Assembly: GCA_950022295.1 (NCBI GenBank) | Contig: OX465595.1 | Location: 223,413,770-223,477,769, forward strand | DNA from: Bromus sterilis | Taxonomy: Eukaryota; Streptophyta; Magnoliopsida; Poales; Poaceae | DNA: 64,000 bases | Direction of reading: 5' to 3' | In this document: positions 21,927 to 33,838 of the stretch, one piece after another | Layout of the letters: each line of letters starts with the position of its first letter | How positions within the stretch are numbered: position 1 is the stretch's first letter | Position numbers and translations under genes: made by a program | The notes under the pieces: generated by a model | Told to the model about the DNA's origin: nothing | What the model saw: the letters and a program-made list of their open reading frames with translations, nothing else | Database searches by the model: none

Positions 21927-24900
21927 GTGGAGGAGGAGGCGGAGGCGGAAGCGACGGTGCCAGGTCGGCGGTGGGAGACGGGGAGGAAGAGGACGAGGAG
22001 ACGCGCCACGACGGTGAGGGTGGAGGACGCCGGCGAGGGCAGGGGCCTGCCGCCGCCGTCGCCGGCGACGGGTCCGTACGCCGGCGGCAGGTCGCGCGCG
22101 GCGCGGCGGCAGGGCGAGACCATCGCCAAGGGCCACAAGAACTATGAGCTTATGCTCAACCTCCAGCTCGGCATCAGGTGCCCCCTCCCCCTCCCCTCCT
22201 TTATTCATCTTCATGCTTCTTTATCTCGCCTCTCAATTGCAGCATTGCTGAAAATGATTACAATTTATTTGCCAATTGCGCATTTCATCTCATACAATGG
22301 CACTCAAATACAGAGAAAGTCTAAGAATCAGATGTTTATGGCCGGTGATCAGACATCCTGGTCCCACCGTTATCTGAATTTTTTCAATGATGATTGATGA
22401 ATAGTAAATAGATTGATTTTCCCTCCTTATGCCGTAAACAATCAATTTCCAAAAATTGTGTGCATATGTAGAAAGCAGGGGATTTCAGACAATTCTCCAG
22501 CAAGTGCATATTCCTGCTTCTTTTCTTTCAAAACTGACAGAAGTTTTGCCCATTTTTTAAGAATGAAAAGACAATGTGCAAAAACACAGCTCCACACCTA
22601 GAGCCCCCATCAACACGGAAGTGTGGCCAATACTATATCCTTGTAATTAGTCAAACGTGAATTAGTAGCGGCTAATTGCTATTTGATGGCTTAGAAGGAG
22701 GATTCATATGATTTGCCGTTCCATTCAAATGGCACGAGTGATTGCACCATGCAGGCAACTAGGCATTCTAACGGGGAAATTTATTGAGATGTTAATCACC
22801 TCAGAGCTTTTCTAGCTTAACTTTATCTTGGGATGGACACCCACATGTGGAAAATCATGTTATGCGGCATTTCATTTTCAACTAAGGATAGTGGATCATA
22901 ACAATGAGGCACAACCCTTTGTGGATTTTCAATGAAAATACAGCAAATATGCCATATCTTTATAACATTTGAAAATAAATTTGTTCATGTGCTTATTGTA
23001 TTGTCCGGGGAACAGACACGCGGTAGGAAAGCAAGGACCTATTACGCTTGATCTGAAGTCATCAGCTTTTGACCCAAAGGAGAAAGTATGGACACGGTTC
23101 CCTCCAGAAGGCTCAAAATACACCCCTCCACACAGTTCTTGCGATTTCAGATGGAAAGATTACTGCCCGCAAGTATTCCGGTTGGTTATCACTCCAGTGT
23201 CTAATTAAGGTTTAGCTATGCTCAGTGACAATTCACATGCAATTCGTCATGAAATGAATTGCAGGACATTGCGCAAGCTGTTCAAGGTTGATGCAGCAGA
23301 TTATATGTTATCCCTTTGTGGCGACCAGGCTCTGCGGGAGCTCTCATCCCCTGGTAAGAGTGGAAGCTTCTTTTATCTCACGAGCAATGATCAGTACATG
23401 ATAAAGACGATGAAGAAAGCTGAAGTAAAGGTTTGTGCTTTGTTGTTGTATCTGTCTAAATGTTTTCTGAACTTTGAATACAACCAACGGTTTTATACAG
23501 AATGTATGGGACACCTTTTGTCATGTAGATATTTCTGAAGATGCTTCGAGCTTACTACAATCATGTCCGGTCATTCGAGAACACTCTAGTGACCAAGTTT
23601 TTTGGTCTGCATTGTGTCAAGTTAGCCGGAGCTAACCAAAAGAAGGTCAGGACTTAAAAAGATATTTGGTTTCATGCTGCATCTACTTTACTTAAAAGAT
23701 ATTCTTGATAAGCTTGTAATGTATGACTGATCATCTGTTTGCTGTTACTATTACCCAGGTTCGCTTTGTCATAATGGGAAATCTGTTCTGTTCTGATCAC
23801 TTTATTCATAGGAGATTTGATTTGAAAGGCTCATCCCTTGGACGTACGACTGACAAGCCACAGACAGAGATAGACGAGTACACTATTTTAAAGGACCTTG
23901 ACCTTAATTTTATATTTCGACTGCAAAAACACTGGTACCAAGAATTCCAGAGGTAAGTGAGAGTGAGTACCAGTGAGAAGTCATCACATTTTATTTTTAC
24001 TCCCCAGTTAATGCAGAAGTTAAATTTGTTGAAGCAGGCAAGTCGACAAGGATTGTGATTTTCTCGAGCAGGAAAACATTATGGATTACAGTCTTTTGGT
24101 GGGCGTACATTTTAGGGACAAAAGAGTTATAATGACTGAAGGTTGGTTGAAAAAATAAAACATGTTAACAACTTTTGACATTGTTGTCGTATGCAATTTA
24201 TTTACATAGTAGAACAAATCCAAATTGGAAGGGTACGAATTCTGCACCTTACAAACTTCATTGTTTGAAGGTTCCTTTGATAGTGATAGCAGCAGAGGAT
24301 CATCACCCCACCTGTCACCTCACCTATCTAGAGGAGATACTGATCCAAACAGGTGAAATAAGACACTTTGTTAAATCCCATTATTGTTGCTCTTATTCAC
24401 AATACTTGTAATGCATGCACGTGCTATTATAATCATATTGAGATGGCTTATGCCTCCATGGTGTTCACGTTGATCTGAATTTGTTGTTCAACTAACTCCA
24501 TGCATTGGGAGAAGAGGCTAGATAAGCAAGGTAGTAAAAGGAGGAAGGAGGTAGCAGGTTGTAGGACAATCCAAGATGTAGCAACATCTGTAGGCCATAG
24601 CCTTTAGTTCACTTGAGTCTAATTTTAATTTATGATAACTCCCCGATGTGTCTACCTGGTATGTCCCCACAGACCCCATGAGGATTAGAATTGGCATGGA
24701 GGCCATATTTGGTTGCAACCTATCATTTCTCCATTCCCTTCATATATAAATAGTGCTGGAGATGTATGGTGTTTATCAACAACTAATAATAGCCTTTCTT
24801 AAAAAAAACTGATAGCCAAACATTGGTTAGTACTCATGTAACCCCTTTTTCTTTGGATATACATCTGGTATAGATATTTGGCTGTATTCCTATTCATGCT

Positions 24901-25244
24901 ATGTGTTTTATAACATAAGCATAATTAAAATTCTTTGGGTGGACAGATTGTCCAAGATAAAGCTCGGGTCGAACATGCCAACAAGAGCTGAACTAACAAT
25001 TCGAAAGAGTGATTGTGAACCACAGCTTATTGGAGAACCTACCGGGGAGTTGTACGATGTTATATTGTACTTTGGGATTATAGACATACTTCAGGACTAT
25101 GATATCAGCAAAAAGCTTGAGCACGCATACAAGTCTTTCCAGTATGACCCAACCTCTATTTCAGCAGTAGATCCAAAACAGTATTCCAGGCGCTTTAAAG
25201 ATTTTGTATACAAAGCATTCCAAGAAGACAAGGTAGACACCTGA
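21927..25244 (+). CDS. phosphatidylinositol-4-phosphate 5-kinase (8 exons, no MORN repeats)
   Basis: Makes phosphatidylinositol 4,5-bisphosphate from PI4P at membranes. Exons: 21927-22177, 23016-23180, 23265-23430, 23529-23645, 23759-23952, 24038-24141, 24271-24352, 24947-25244; all introns are GT-AG with matching phases, giving about 458 residues. The kinase domain starts at GETIAKGHKNYELMLNLQLGIR. Visible motifs: the ATP loop GKSGSFFYLTSNDQYMIKT, DLKGSSLGR, MDYSLLVGVH (catalytic Asp), YFGIIDILQDYD (second catalytic Asp) and the activation-loop region KKLEHAYK. Odd: exon 1 has no in-frame ATG before the kinase domain (stop TAG at 21888); the chosen start is GTG at 21927 before EEEAEAEATVP. 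MORN repeats of type B enzymes are absent. Either start loss or deletion of the N-terminal region, or an unseen upstream exon. The family call is firm; activity is not. Confidence 0.88.
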
Positions 25245-25760
25245 ACAGACATTGAGACTCGGCAGCTACTGGGACTTGTGACACAGATTTATGCTTTGAA
25301 CTGTCGAAACACCATGCTGCTGACACTGCAGCAGGGTTATGCACCTACATGTACATCATCGGGTCACCGGACTCCACTGGATGAGAAAGAGCTTGAGAAT
25401 CAGGATAATCATACTACTCACTGCTTGCAGATTCCAAGGAATTCAGCTGGAAAATAAGGCTCCATTTGAGACACTGTGCATTTGAATAATCAGGTCGAGC
25501 AGTCCATTTTTGTTTGTTTACAAAATAGACAGCTGCCATTCTACAGGTACTGTTTCAGCCAGTGTAGCATAGCGCAGCAATGCCAAGCTATGCCTAAATA
25601 GCTATATACATGCATACAGAGTTCACTAATTTTAGTGTAGATGCTGACTTGAAGATCCTTTTCTCCACCACCTAAAGACTGAACTTACAATGATATTTTG
25701 TAATGACAAGTTCAGAGATGTAAATGTTTTACCCGAGTTAACATATGTCACGCTTCTATG
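25245..25760 (+). other. probable 3' untranslated region of the PIP5K gene
   Basis: Non-coding sequence directly after the stop codon, with no transposon signature until about 26090. No canonical AATAAA was pinned down; AT-rich signals occur around 25680-25760. Confidence 0.4.
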
Positions 25761-26095
25761 CTACTGCCTGATGTAACCGGAGTGCTTTCTTTATGTCTGA
25801 ATTGCTGAGATACTATACTGTGTACAACATGTGATGCACATATTAACCAACTGAATTGCTGAACTCAGAAGCAAAATACTACTGTAGTACTATGTCTGAA
25901 TTAATCAAAAACGCTCAGGAATGACAAGTTGGGCACTGGTGCCGTACTGTTGCTACCCCGTGATGAATGATATGTCAGACTATAAAACAGATGCAGCCTA
26001 TCAAACAAATTCTTGGCTCAGCATACATTACATATATAAAACTATCAAACAATTGGAGTTTTATAGATTTGATATGGAGTATGTCAATTAAAGTT

Positions 26096-27135
26096 TGTAG
26101 AACCATAAGTACGCCTAGAGGAGGGTGATTAGGCTACTTGACCAAATAAAACTTATACTTTTCTCAATTTTAGAGTTAGGCAAGTTTTAGTATTAACTAG
26201 TCTAGTCTTTGCCATCTATGCATTTAAGTCTAATAGAGTGAGCTGCGAAAATAACAATGCAAGCATAAACACAAGGTAGATGAGTAAAGTTTAGGAGATG
26301 CAAAAGAAGTTTATGTGGAAGATTTTCATCACGAGGTTCTGATAGTTGGTGCTATCGTAATTCTCGTTGGTGAAGGCTTCAATCACTTAAGTTAACACTC
26401 GCAAGAGTCCACACAAGACTCTACCCACAAAGGATCCACGAAGTAGCAAGCTTGCCTATCCCATCGGCGCACGCCGACGAAGGACTAGCCTCACTCGGGG
26501 TAGATTTTCACGAAGTAGGCGATCTCCTAGCCCTTAGCAACTGCTTGGCTCTTTCACAATGTTGAAAGCTTCCCAGCAACACCTAGCCAAGCTAGGAGGC
26601 AATCCACCCTACAAAAGGTAACAAGTGGGATTGCGGTTGATGAAGTCCTTGCTCTTGTGATTCCAAAGATCACCTCCTCCACTCTCAAAACATCTCTCTC
26701 AGATTTAGCTATGTGGAGAACTAGATGATTTGGGAGAAATGCATTGAGGGGATGAGAGATGAAGATTGTAGTTGTTGGAGTGGAATCCTTTGATCTCAAT
26801 ACAAGGTGCAGGCTTCTCACTCTCAGACAATGCATGTAGAAGTGTGTATCTTGTGTGATTTGCCTTCCTTAGGAATGAAGAAGATGAGTGGGATATATAT
26901 AGGCAACACCAAAAATCCAATTATTACACACCTTTAACACATCTCCGTGAGACCGACCTGTGTAAAGGTGCTAACTTTGGATGTTTCAGTGCGATTGATA
27001 TATAGTGGTTTGATGGCTCCGAGGTTTCCGTCTGAGCCTACTATCCTGAAATGTACTTTGTACAGGCATTAGTTCAATGAGCTATAGGTTGTTGTTAATT
27101 ACCAAAACAACCCTAGGGGATTAGTAGCATTTTCA
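26096..27135 (-). mobile_element. copia-like LTR (3' LTR, minus orientation)
   Basis: The plus strand starts TGTAGAACCATAAGTACGCC and ends TAGTAGCATTTTCA (TG/CA termini, about 1,040 bp). It is followed at 27136-27150 by a polypyrimidine run that reads CAAAAAGGGGGAGAC on the minus strand, a copia-style polypurine tract. The element therefore runs right to left and this is its 3' LTR. No second LTR or pol domain was recognised to the right, so the rest is lost or too decayed. Confidence 0.6.
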
Positions 27136-28950
27136 GTCTCCCCCTTTTTGATAATTGATGACAACATATAGATCAAATCTTCAACAATAAATATGAATAT
27201 AAATACATCATCATTTTGAGAAGTATGTGATATGCCAGAGCTCCCCCTAAATTTGTGCATTAATTAAATTTGCTTTTGAATGCAAATGTACAATCGATTA
27301 TGCTCATGGGAATAACTCTTGCATGCCACATACAGCTTGGTGGTGCGCTCAAAAGAATAGGACAAATATAATAAAGTGCGAACAACCAAATGTGCTCTAC
27401 ATGTGCCATGAGAAAACTAATATTTAGGAATCTCTCAACATAAAATTCAAAAATTAGCCACTTAAATTTCTTGAACACGTTGAAGAAGATATATATATGT
27501 GGACTACTCAACCATTTTTGGGACATGTATTCATGGTATCCATAGAAATCTAGTAGATGATCTTATATGGGTCTCTAATCTCCACAAGCCCATGATTTTA
27601 ATAAATTAATTGCTCAAATTATCAAATTAAGAGTAAGTTATCCTAACATCTTTTTTGAGAACATTTTGTTCGCTTTTAAATATCGCTAAAAGACTGGGGA
27701 GCTCATGCTTCACAGTAACCAGTAAAAAAAATTATCTTAACATATGGGTTAATCCCATTTGAATATAATATCATTTTCATGAGCATATATGATTTTACTA
27801 AGTACCTCATGTACATACCCAGAATGGCGCAGCTAAATTCTTTACCAAAAGAATCAAACTAATCAAATGACCACTTCTACAGAATTTTAATATACCAACA
27901 TCTTGTTGGAGACATGCGGTCTTGCACGCGATAGATATTTTCTAGATCATACCAACTGCATATCATATTGCTTCCCCTTGCTACGTGAAAATCAAACAAG
28001 TTTATTTTCATTTGTGATAGTTAGGTTATATACTGATATCACGACTCCAATGTACACTAATGAAGCCCTCACATTTAATTGGGATCTATCTAAGGTATCA
28101 GAATTTATTTATCCGCCGATCATAAATATCTCAAACTCCTATCATGGGAATTGCTTATAGCCTGTACGGTTATTACATTTACAATAAAGATACTTTTGGC
28201 ATTAGGGGGAGATTCATACCACAAAGAATACTGATAAATTTGAAATGTCCTTATATATTTGCAACACATTGCAAACCGTCACATACACTTACAAACGAGA
28301 AGGACATCATGAAATCACATTATGGATTTAAACAATGTGATGTACAAAGTGGAAGTACCTCATATAACCACTATTCTCCCCAAATGAGAGCAAAAGGGGG
28401 GAAAAGATGGTCACATGATAAATGAGTTCTCATATGCATCCGCGGAAATAAAGGAAATTATGTCATCAACTAGTAAATGTAGTTCAACCTCAAATTTGAA
28501 TGACACATAATAGAGGTTCATCATCCAAACAAACATAAATGTTCACACAATATGAAGTGTTGGGACATCAAAACACCTTGAGTCCATTGTAATGGAAAAT
28601 CACGAGGAGTTAAAATACATAAATATTGTTTCCAAATTTTTCATTGATTCAATAGAATCGTATAACGTAAAGACTAATTTTGTCGACATATATTTACTCT
28701 TGAATTTCTTAAACCCTTAGGGCCCTGAACCAAAGCCCATGCAGAGTGCCTGATGCACTTATATAGTGGTTCAACTAGATGGAGGCAACTGAAAAATACA
28801 TCCATTATTCATAGTAAAGAAAATTGCCCCTAGATTGTCAGGAATATCTGGAAATGTTCAGCCATACTCAAATACAAGATATTCTTCTTGCTTATGATCT
28901 ATGAAAGAATCAACACTAGAAACTTACTGCACACGAAGCCCTTTCCCATG
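27136..28950. other. AT-rich sequence without recognisable gene
   Basis: Probably decayed internal sequence of the copia-like element to its left, judging by the adjoining polypurine tract and a second purine-rich stretch, TTAGGGGGAGATTC, near 28203. No protein motif was found on either strand. Confidence 0.4.
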
Positions 28951-28969
28951 TCATCTTATAATTGTGTTT

Positions 28970-29297
28970 TTGTACATGGAACACTGAAGAGACCGACTTG
29001 CACCTATTATAGGATTGCTCATTTACTCTGCAATGTTGGGACATCATAGCACCACATAGGCTGAGAGGTATTTCTTGCATGGATCAAATTCAACTTACAC
29101 AGGCATGTTTTCCAAAAGAAATTGTTACTGACATCACTATCATGGGCTGCTGGAACTTATGGATGCAAAGAAACAACTGGATTTTTAAAGGGATTTCACA
29201 TTCTATATTATCATAGAAGAAAGCACTAAAGTATGATCTCAAGCTTCTGGATCACAGGATCGAGAACAAATTCAAGAACATCCTGTCTCTGGATTGA
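28970..29297 (+). pseudogene. LINE ORF2 C-terminal remnant
   Basis: The plus-strand frame shows EETDLHLL, a stop, DCSFTLQCWDII, then EIVTDITIMGCWNLWMQRNN, WIFKG and a charged tail to a TGA near 29297. This matches the zf-RVT and final region of plant L1 ORF2 proteins (HLL-C, CW-W-RN). An ATT-rich microsatellite near 29410-29430 may mark its decayed 3' end. It is inverted relative to LINE A and LINE B. Confidence 0.6.
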
Positions 29298-29999
29298 AAC
29301 CAACTTGATTGATGGTCACCAATAAGTTTTGAAACAAAGAGCTTTTTTGTCTCTATGATTTTTCATAAAAGTGGCATTGGTTGAGTTTACCTCAACATAC
29401 TGTAATTGTAATTATTATTATTATTATATTTTTGTAGAACAATTGGTCTACTATCTTGGTTTAAAAAAAAGAATTTGGAGCTGCAGGTCGCTTGCAGCTG
29501 GGTGGAGCAAACGTTTCGATTTCCAAAATCATTGGGGTCTTTCGCGTTGTGGTTATGGTCATTCACTCTATGCTAGAGACCAGGGGTCAAATCCTAGGCT
29601 ATCCATTTTTTGATGTTTTTACTGGTGTAGCAAAAATATGTACAATAAAATCTTTAAAAATAATAATCTTAGATACATGGCAACTTACAATGAAAAATAT
29701 TTTTCCTTTTTCTATTTGATGGTAGATTGGACATGCCGTTTTGCATAGAGACAGGTATTTTCTTTAAATTTGTCATGCAAAAAATTGTTTTACCGAAAGT
29801 TATATTTTTTGAGATTTTTTCCATGATTGGCACGCTAACAAAGTTCATGCTCCGAAAAACACACTAAACTCTCAAATGCCATTCATGATCTACACTTGCC
29901 ATGCTTAGTGCGACATTTTCCATGTGTCCAAAGAAAAATAAAATGACATGCTCCATAGCCAACAATTGTCATGATTTGACAAAAAAAAACTATCAATTG

Positions 30000-31514
30000 T
30001 CATTCATGATCTACCCCCTTGTCATGGTTTGTATGGCAATCGCCATGTGATCAAAAAATGTTATGGTCCATGATCAGTAATTTCCATGTTCAAACAAATA
30101 CATTTGTCGTGCTACATAAGCTGGAATTGCATGTCTAAAAAATTCATTTGCCATGGAGCATAAAGTATAATTGTCATGTTCAAAAAAATACATTTGCCAT
30201 GGTATATAAACTGGAATTGCCATGTTTAAAAATACATTTGGAATTGCCATGTCTAAAAAACGATTTTTCATGGCGCATAAAGTAGAATTGCCTTGTCTAA
30301 AAAAGCCATTTGTCATGCTGCATAAAGTATATTTGCCATGTCAAAAAAAATTAGACATGCTACATAAGCTGAAATTGTTATGTCTAATAAAAACATTTTC
30401 CATGCTAAGTAACTGAAATTGCCATATCTAAAAAAATCATTTTCCATGCTTAGCATTGCGATTGCCATGTGGCCAAAATAATGACATGCTATATACTCCC
30501 TATGTACCAAAATATAGGTCTTTGGAGTATAGACCTATATTTCGGTACGTAGGGAGTATAGTACAAAAGACATGTCTAAAAACTACATTTGTTATCTGCG
30601 TAACTACAAATGTCATATCTAAAAACTACATTTGTCATGCTACGTAATTAAAAATGTCATGCTATATATACTACAAATGCCATATCCAAAAAATTTATTT
30701 GTCATGCTACATAACTAAAAATGTGTAAATGCCATGTCTAAAAATTAAATTTGTCCTGTTACATAACTACAAATGTCATGTCCGAAAAACTACATTTGTC
30801 ATGCTACATATACTACGAATGACATGTCAAAAAACTATAATTGTCATGCTACGTAACTAAAAATGTGTAAATCCCAAGTCCGAAAAATTACATTTTCCAT
30901 GCTACATAACTACAAATGACATGTCCCAAAAACTACATTTTCCATGCTACATAACTAAAAATGTCATGCTATATATACTACAAATGACATGTCCAAAAAC
31001 TACACTTGCCATGTCAAAAAACTACATGTACCATGTAAAAAAACATTTTCCATGCCTCGTAACTAAAAAATGTCATGCTAACAAACAATTTTTTATTATA
31101 AAAACATGCCATGTATTTTTTTAGGGATATTTTTGCCATTAAGAAAATCCAAAAACACAAAAAAATGCTAGATATTGTAAGATAATATTTTACATGTTTT
31201 GACATGCTACATAACTACAAAAGCCATGTACGAAAAACTACATTTTCCATGCTACGTAACTAAAAATTCCATGCTATATATACTACAAATGTCATCTCCA
31301 AAAACTACACTTGCGGTGTCACAAAACTACATTTACCATGTAAAAAAAAGATTTTACATGCCTTGTAACTACAAAAATGCCATGCTAACAAAAAATATTG
31401 TAAAAACTTGCCTTGTATTTTTTAGGGATATTTTTGCCATTAATAAAACTCAAAAAATATGTAACACACAAAAAAAATGCTACATATTATAAGATAATAT
31501 TTACATGTTTTGTC
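30000..31514. repeat. degenerate tandem repeats (CATG-ACATTTG type)
   Basis: Units of roughly 40-60 bp with the core CATGTCYAAAAA and CTACATTTGTCATGCTACATAAC repeat throughout. On a larger scale about 300 bp at 30897-31200 is repeated at 31201-31514, ending both times in GATAATATTTTACATGTTTTG-like text. Confidence 0.75.
30496..30556. mobile_element. 61-bp Stowaway-type MITE
   Basis: Starts CTCCCTATGTACC and ends GGTACGTAGGGAG, with 26-bp arms that pair at 24 positions around a 9-bp loop. It is flanked by TA on both sides (30494-30495 and 30557-30558), the Tc1/mariner Stowaway target site. It is nearly all terminal inverted repeat. Confidence 0.85.
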
Positions 31515-31546
31515 ACCTTACAAAAAAAAGAAGAACAAAATGGGCA

Positions 31547-31617
31547 AGGGTGGGACTCGAACCTTGGTCTCACCAGTGGGAAGCTAGCATCCTAGCCATT
31601 GCTATGGTTCCTTTAGC
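31547..31617 (-). other. tRNA-like sequence (pol III box B match)
   Basis: The minus strand holds GGTTCGAGTCC at 31553-31563, a perfect RNA polymerase III B box. About 21-43 bases upstream lies TAGCAATGGCTAGGATGC, similar to an A box. The stems do not form a clean tRNA cloverleaf by eye, so it is more likely a tRNA-derived transposon end than a tRNA gene. Confidence 0.35.
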
Positions 31618-31903
31618 TTGAATCCAAGTGTGTTCGCGCAGCTGTTGATTTGCGTGAACTACTGCCAAAAGTTGGCTTGTCCTTTTTCTGCTTTGAAATT
31701 CATGCATCAAATCTAATGGTGATAAGCGAGGTCGCGCGAGGAGACAAGGGCGTTGGCGTTCGCTCCATATACTTAGGGAAAGTTTATCATTATGTACATC
31801 TAAAAAAATGCTCTCGAAATATTGATGGGGTCAGGCATGGCGTGCAATTGTGGGAGGGCAACGGACTGAACACACCACTGTTAGGGGTAACCCAATCGTC
31901 TAG

Positions 31904-32133
31904 TGTAACAGCCCAGATTTCACAAAAATTAATTTTTTTTGTTTTTGGTGTGAATTGTTTGATTGCCTGATTTGTTGCGGTGTTTGCATCCCCGATTTAT
32001 CAATCGGTGATTATTTTTCCCCTCTTATCTCGTACCGGACGGAGACCGACCCTTGCCACCCTGACACTCGACCTTTGCGACACCGGGTTTCTCCCGATCA
32101 CCGTCGCGAAAACCGCACGAGACCAGCCGCAGC
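31904..32133 (+). mobile_element. Element H 5' LTR, segment 1
   Basis: First 230 bp of the 5' LTR, nearly identical to 56683-56911. It ends at GCAGC, the target-site duplication of the nested Tat element. Confidence 0.9.
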
Positions 32134-32581
32134 TGACGGGGATCAACCCCGGAAAATCCCATGGTCAGGGACCCTGGGTTAGTCATGAGAGGCACAGGTT
32201 GGACGATAGCTCGTCGGAAAACAGGAGGACACGTTCCTTCTCGATATTATGGATGAGGGAGATGTGATTACAGTGGATGCCAAGGCTGGAGCGCTCAAGG
32301 CTAGGGTTACAGATGATATTGGATGCCTTTTGGCGTCGTCTCTCCTAGCCCTTATATACTGGGCTAGGTCTCGGGGAGTTCATCTACGTTTACAGGTAAG
32401 CTTTCCTAACCCTAGCTTGCTCCGTATGACAGGTCTTCGCACCTTCCTTGTGAGTCGCAGACTCCTGTGTCGGTGCCAACTAGCGGGCCAAGGCGGGTCC
32501 AGGCGGGTCTTCATGGGCCTTCTATCTTCAGGGACACCGGGTAGGCTTATCTGTAGGAGTCGTGGGGTCACCCCCTTGTCA
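32134..32581 (-). mobile_element. Tat element 3' LTR
   Basis: Begins TGACGGGGATC on the plus strand and ends CCCCCTTGTCA. The minus strand carries a promoter-like CCCAGTATATAAGGGC near 32350-32366. The adjoining polypurine tract (minus strand, 32582-32595) reads CACTCGGGGGCTAC. Confidence 0.9.
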
Positions 32582-33539
32582 GTAGCCCCCGAGTGCCTGG
32601 GGGACTCGAAGAGTCGCGCAGGGACTCAAGTACATCCATTTGTTGGTCGTTTGTATGCGCGGTACAACCGCGGATCGCTGGCAGTCTGGTGGCCATGACA
32701 AAACCTTTTTCGAGGGATGCTAAGCTAAAAGGGCCCAAGGAGTCGACTGGTCGAGCCTTGGTGAATTGCGCTAGTGGAAAATACCGTAGTAGCCCAATCA
32801 AACCCACGTCCCTCGACGTGAGCTTGGAACACTGGTGTCAAGCAAAAGTCCTGCCACTTCAGGTCTTACGGTGTTCATTTGCCGCTAGTAATGTGCATAG
32901 TCTAAGGCACGTCCGCCCGACTTTTTCTATCATGCGCAGCGCATGGAAAAGGTTGGGAGTGAAATCGCTCTTCGGCAAGTCCCAGCCCGGCGGAACTTCG
33001 CAGCGGGGTCTTACCTACACGCTAATATTGCGTGGCATCTGGGCACAGTGTGTCATGTTCTAGGAATGTGTATTTTTGAGGCGCGAAGCCTAATAGTATT
33101 GCACCCGCTTGGAACAAAACATCAAGCGAGCTGTTCACTTATTCACCCGCGGAGCTTGTTTCGAGTGCTCCGGCAAGGGGTTCTTCGTGAGTGGTTACTC
33201 GAATGTCGTTTCGGCTCTTGAGGTGAGGGAGCACCTGAGACTCTTAGCGCCGTATGATCTTGACAAATGCATGTTTATCTTGTGTCGGGTTGAGGGAGCA
33301 CCCGAGACTCTCGTGAGTGCGAGTGGTCACTCGAGCACATTGCTGACTTTTAGGAGGCTGCTCACCCGAGGCTCGGTTTTGAGCGGGTACGCTCCCGATG
33401 GGAGTTTAAATATATTTGAAAAAATGTGTTTAAGAAATCATTCTTGATGTCTGTTGGTATTTTTCGCCGCTTGTCAGGATAACGATGCCTCTGTTTGATG
33501 GCTGTCAGGGATGCTCCGCCAGTGAACCGTCACGTCTTC

Positions 33540-33763
33540 ATGACCGGTCATAATGATGACCGCTGTGGCGTGCGGCAGGCGCTGGTTGAGTTTTTGATAC
33601 GCGCGTTGGAAACGCGCGTGAATTGACGCGTCTCACGCACAGTGCGTCCCGTGGGAAAGCATCTTGGTCTTGGAATCTGAGACGTCTGCGACGTTTGGTC
33701 TTTGAATTAATTGCTGCCGTCGTCTTGGCTTCTCTGTGCTGGGAGTTTTTTGTTCTATAAATA
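33540..33763 (+). promoter_or_regulatory. putative promoter of the antisense B3-like gene
   Basis: A TATA box, TATAAATAAG, starts at 33756, about 80 bp before the ATG. Upstream are a 12-bp palindrome ATGACCGGTCAT at 33540-33551 and a perfect inverted repeat with arms ACGCGCGTT and AACGCGCGT around GGA at 33599-33619, plus further CGCG-type boxes at 33626-33650. These could be transcription-factor sites, possibly for the encoded protein itself (inference). Confidence 0.55.
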
Positions 33764-33838
33764 AGCCTTTCTCTTCCACAGCGTTTCGCCTCTATCCAGC
33801 TTGCTGCATTGCCTCTTCCTTCTTTTCTTCTTCCTCTC

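Larger units (their letters stand above)
29560..31625. mobile_element. repeat-rich element with tRNA-like inverted ends
   Basis: The left end (GAGACCAGGGGTCAAATCC at 29576-29594) and the right end read on the other strand (GAGACCAAGGTTCGAGTCCC, minus, near 31551-31570) are alike and face each other. Between them lie degenerate direct repeats built from CATGTCTAAAAACTACATTT and GTCATGCTACATAACTA. There is no transposase ORF. This resembles a foldback or Mutator-type non-autonomous element. Exact ends and target duplication were not determined. Confidence 0.4.
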
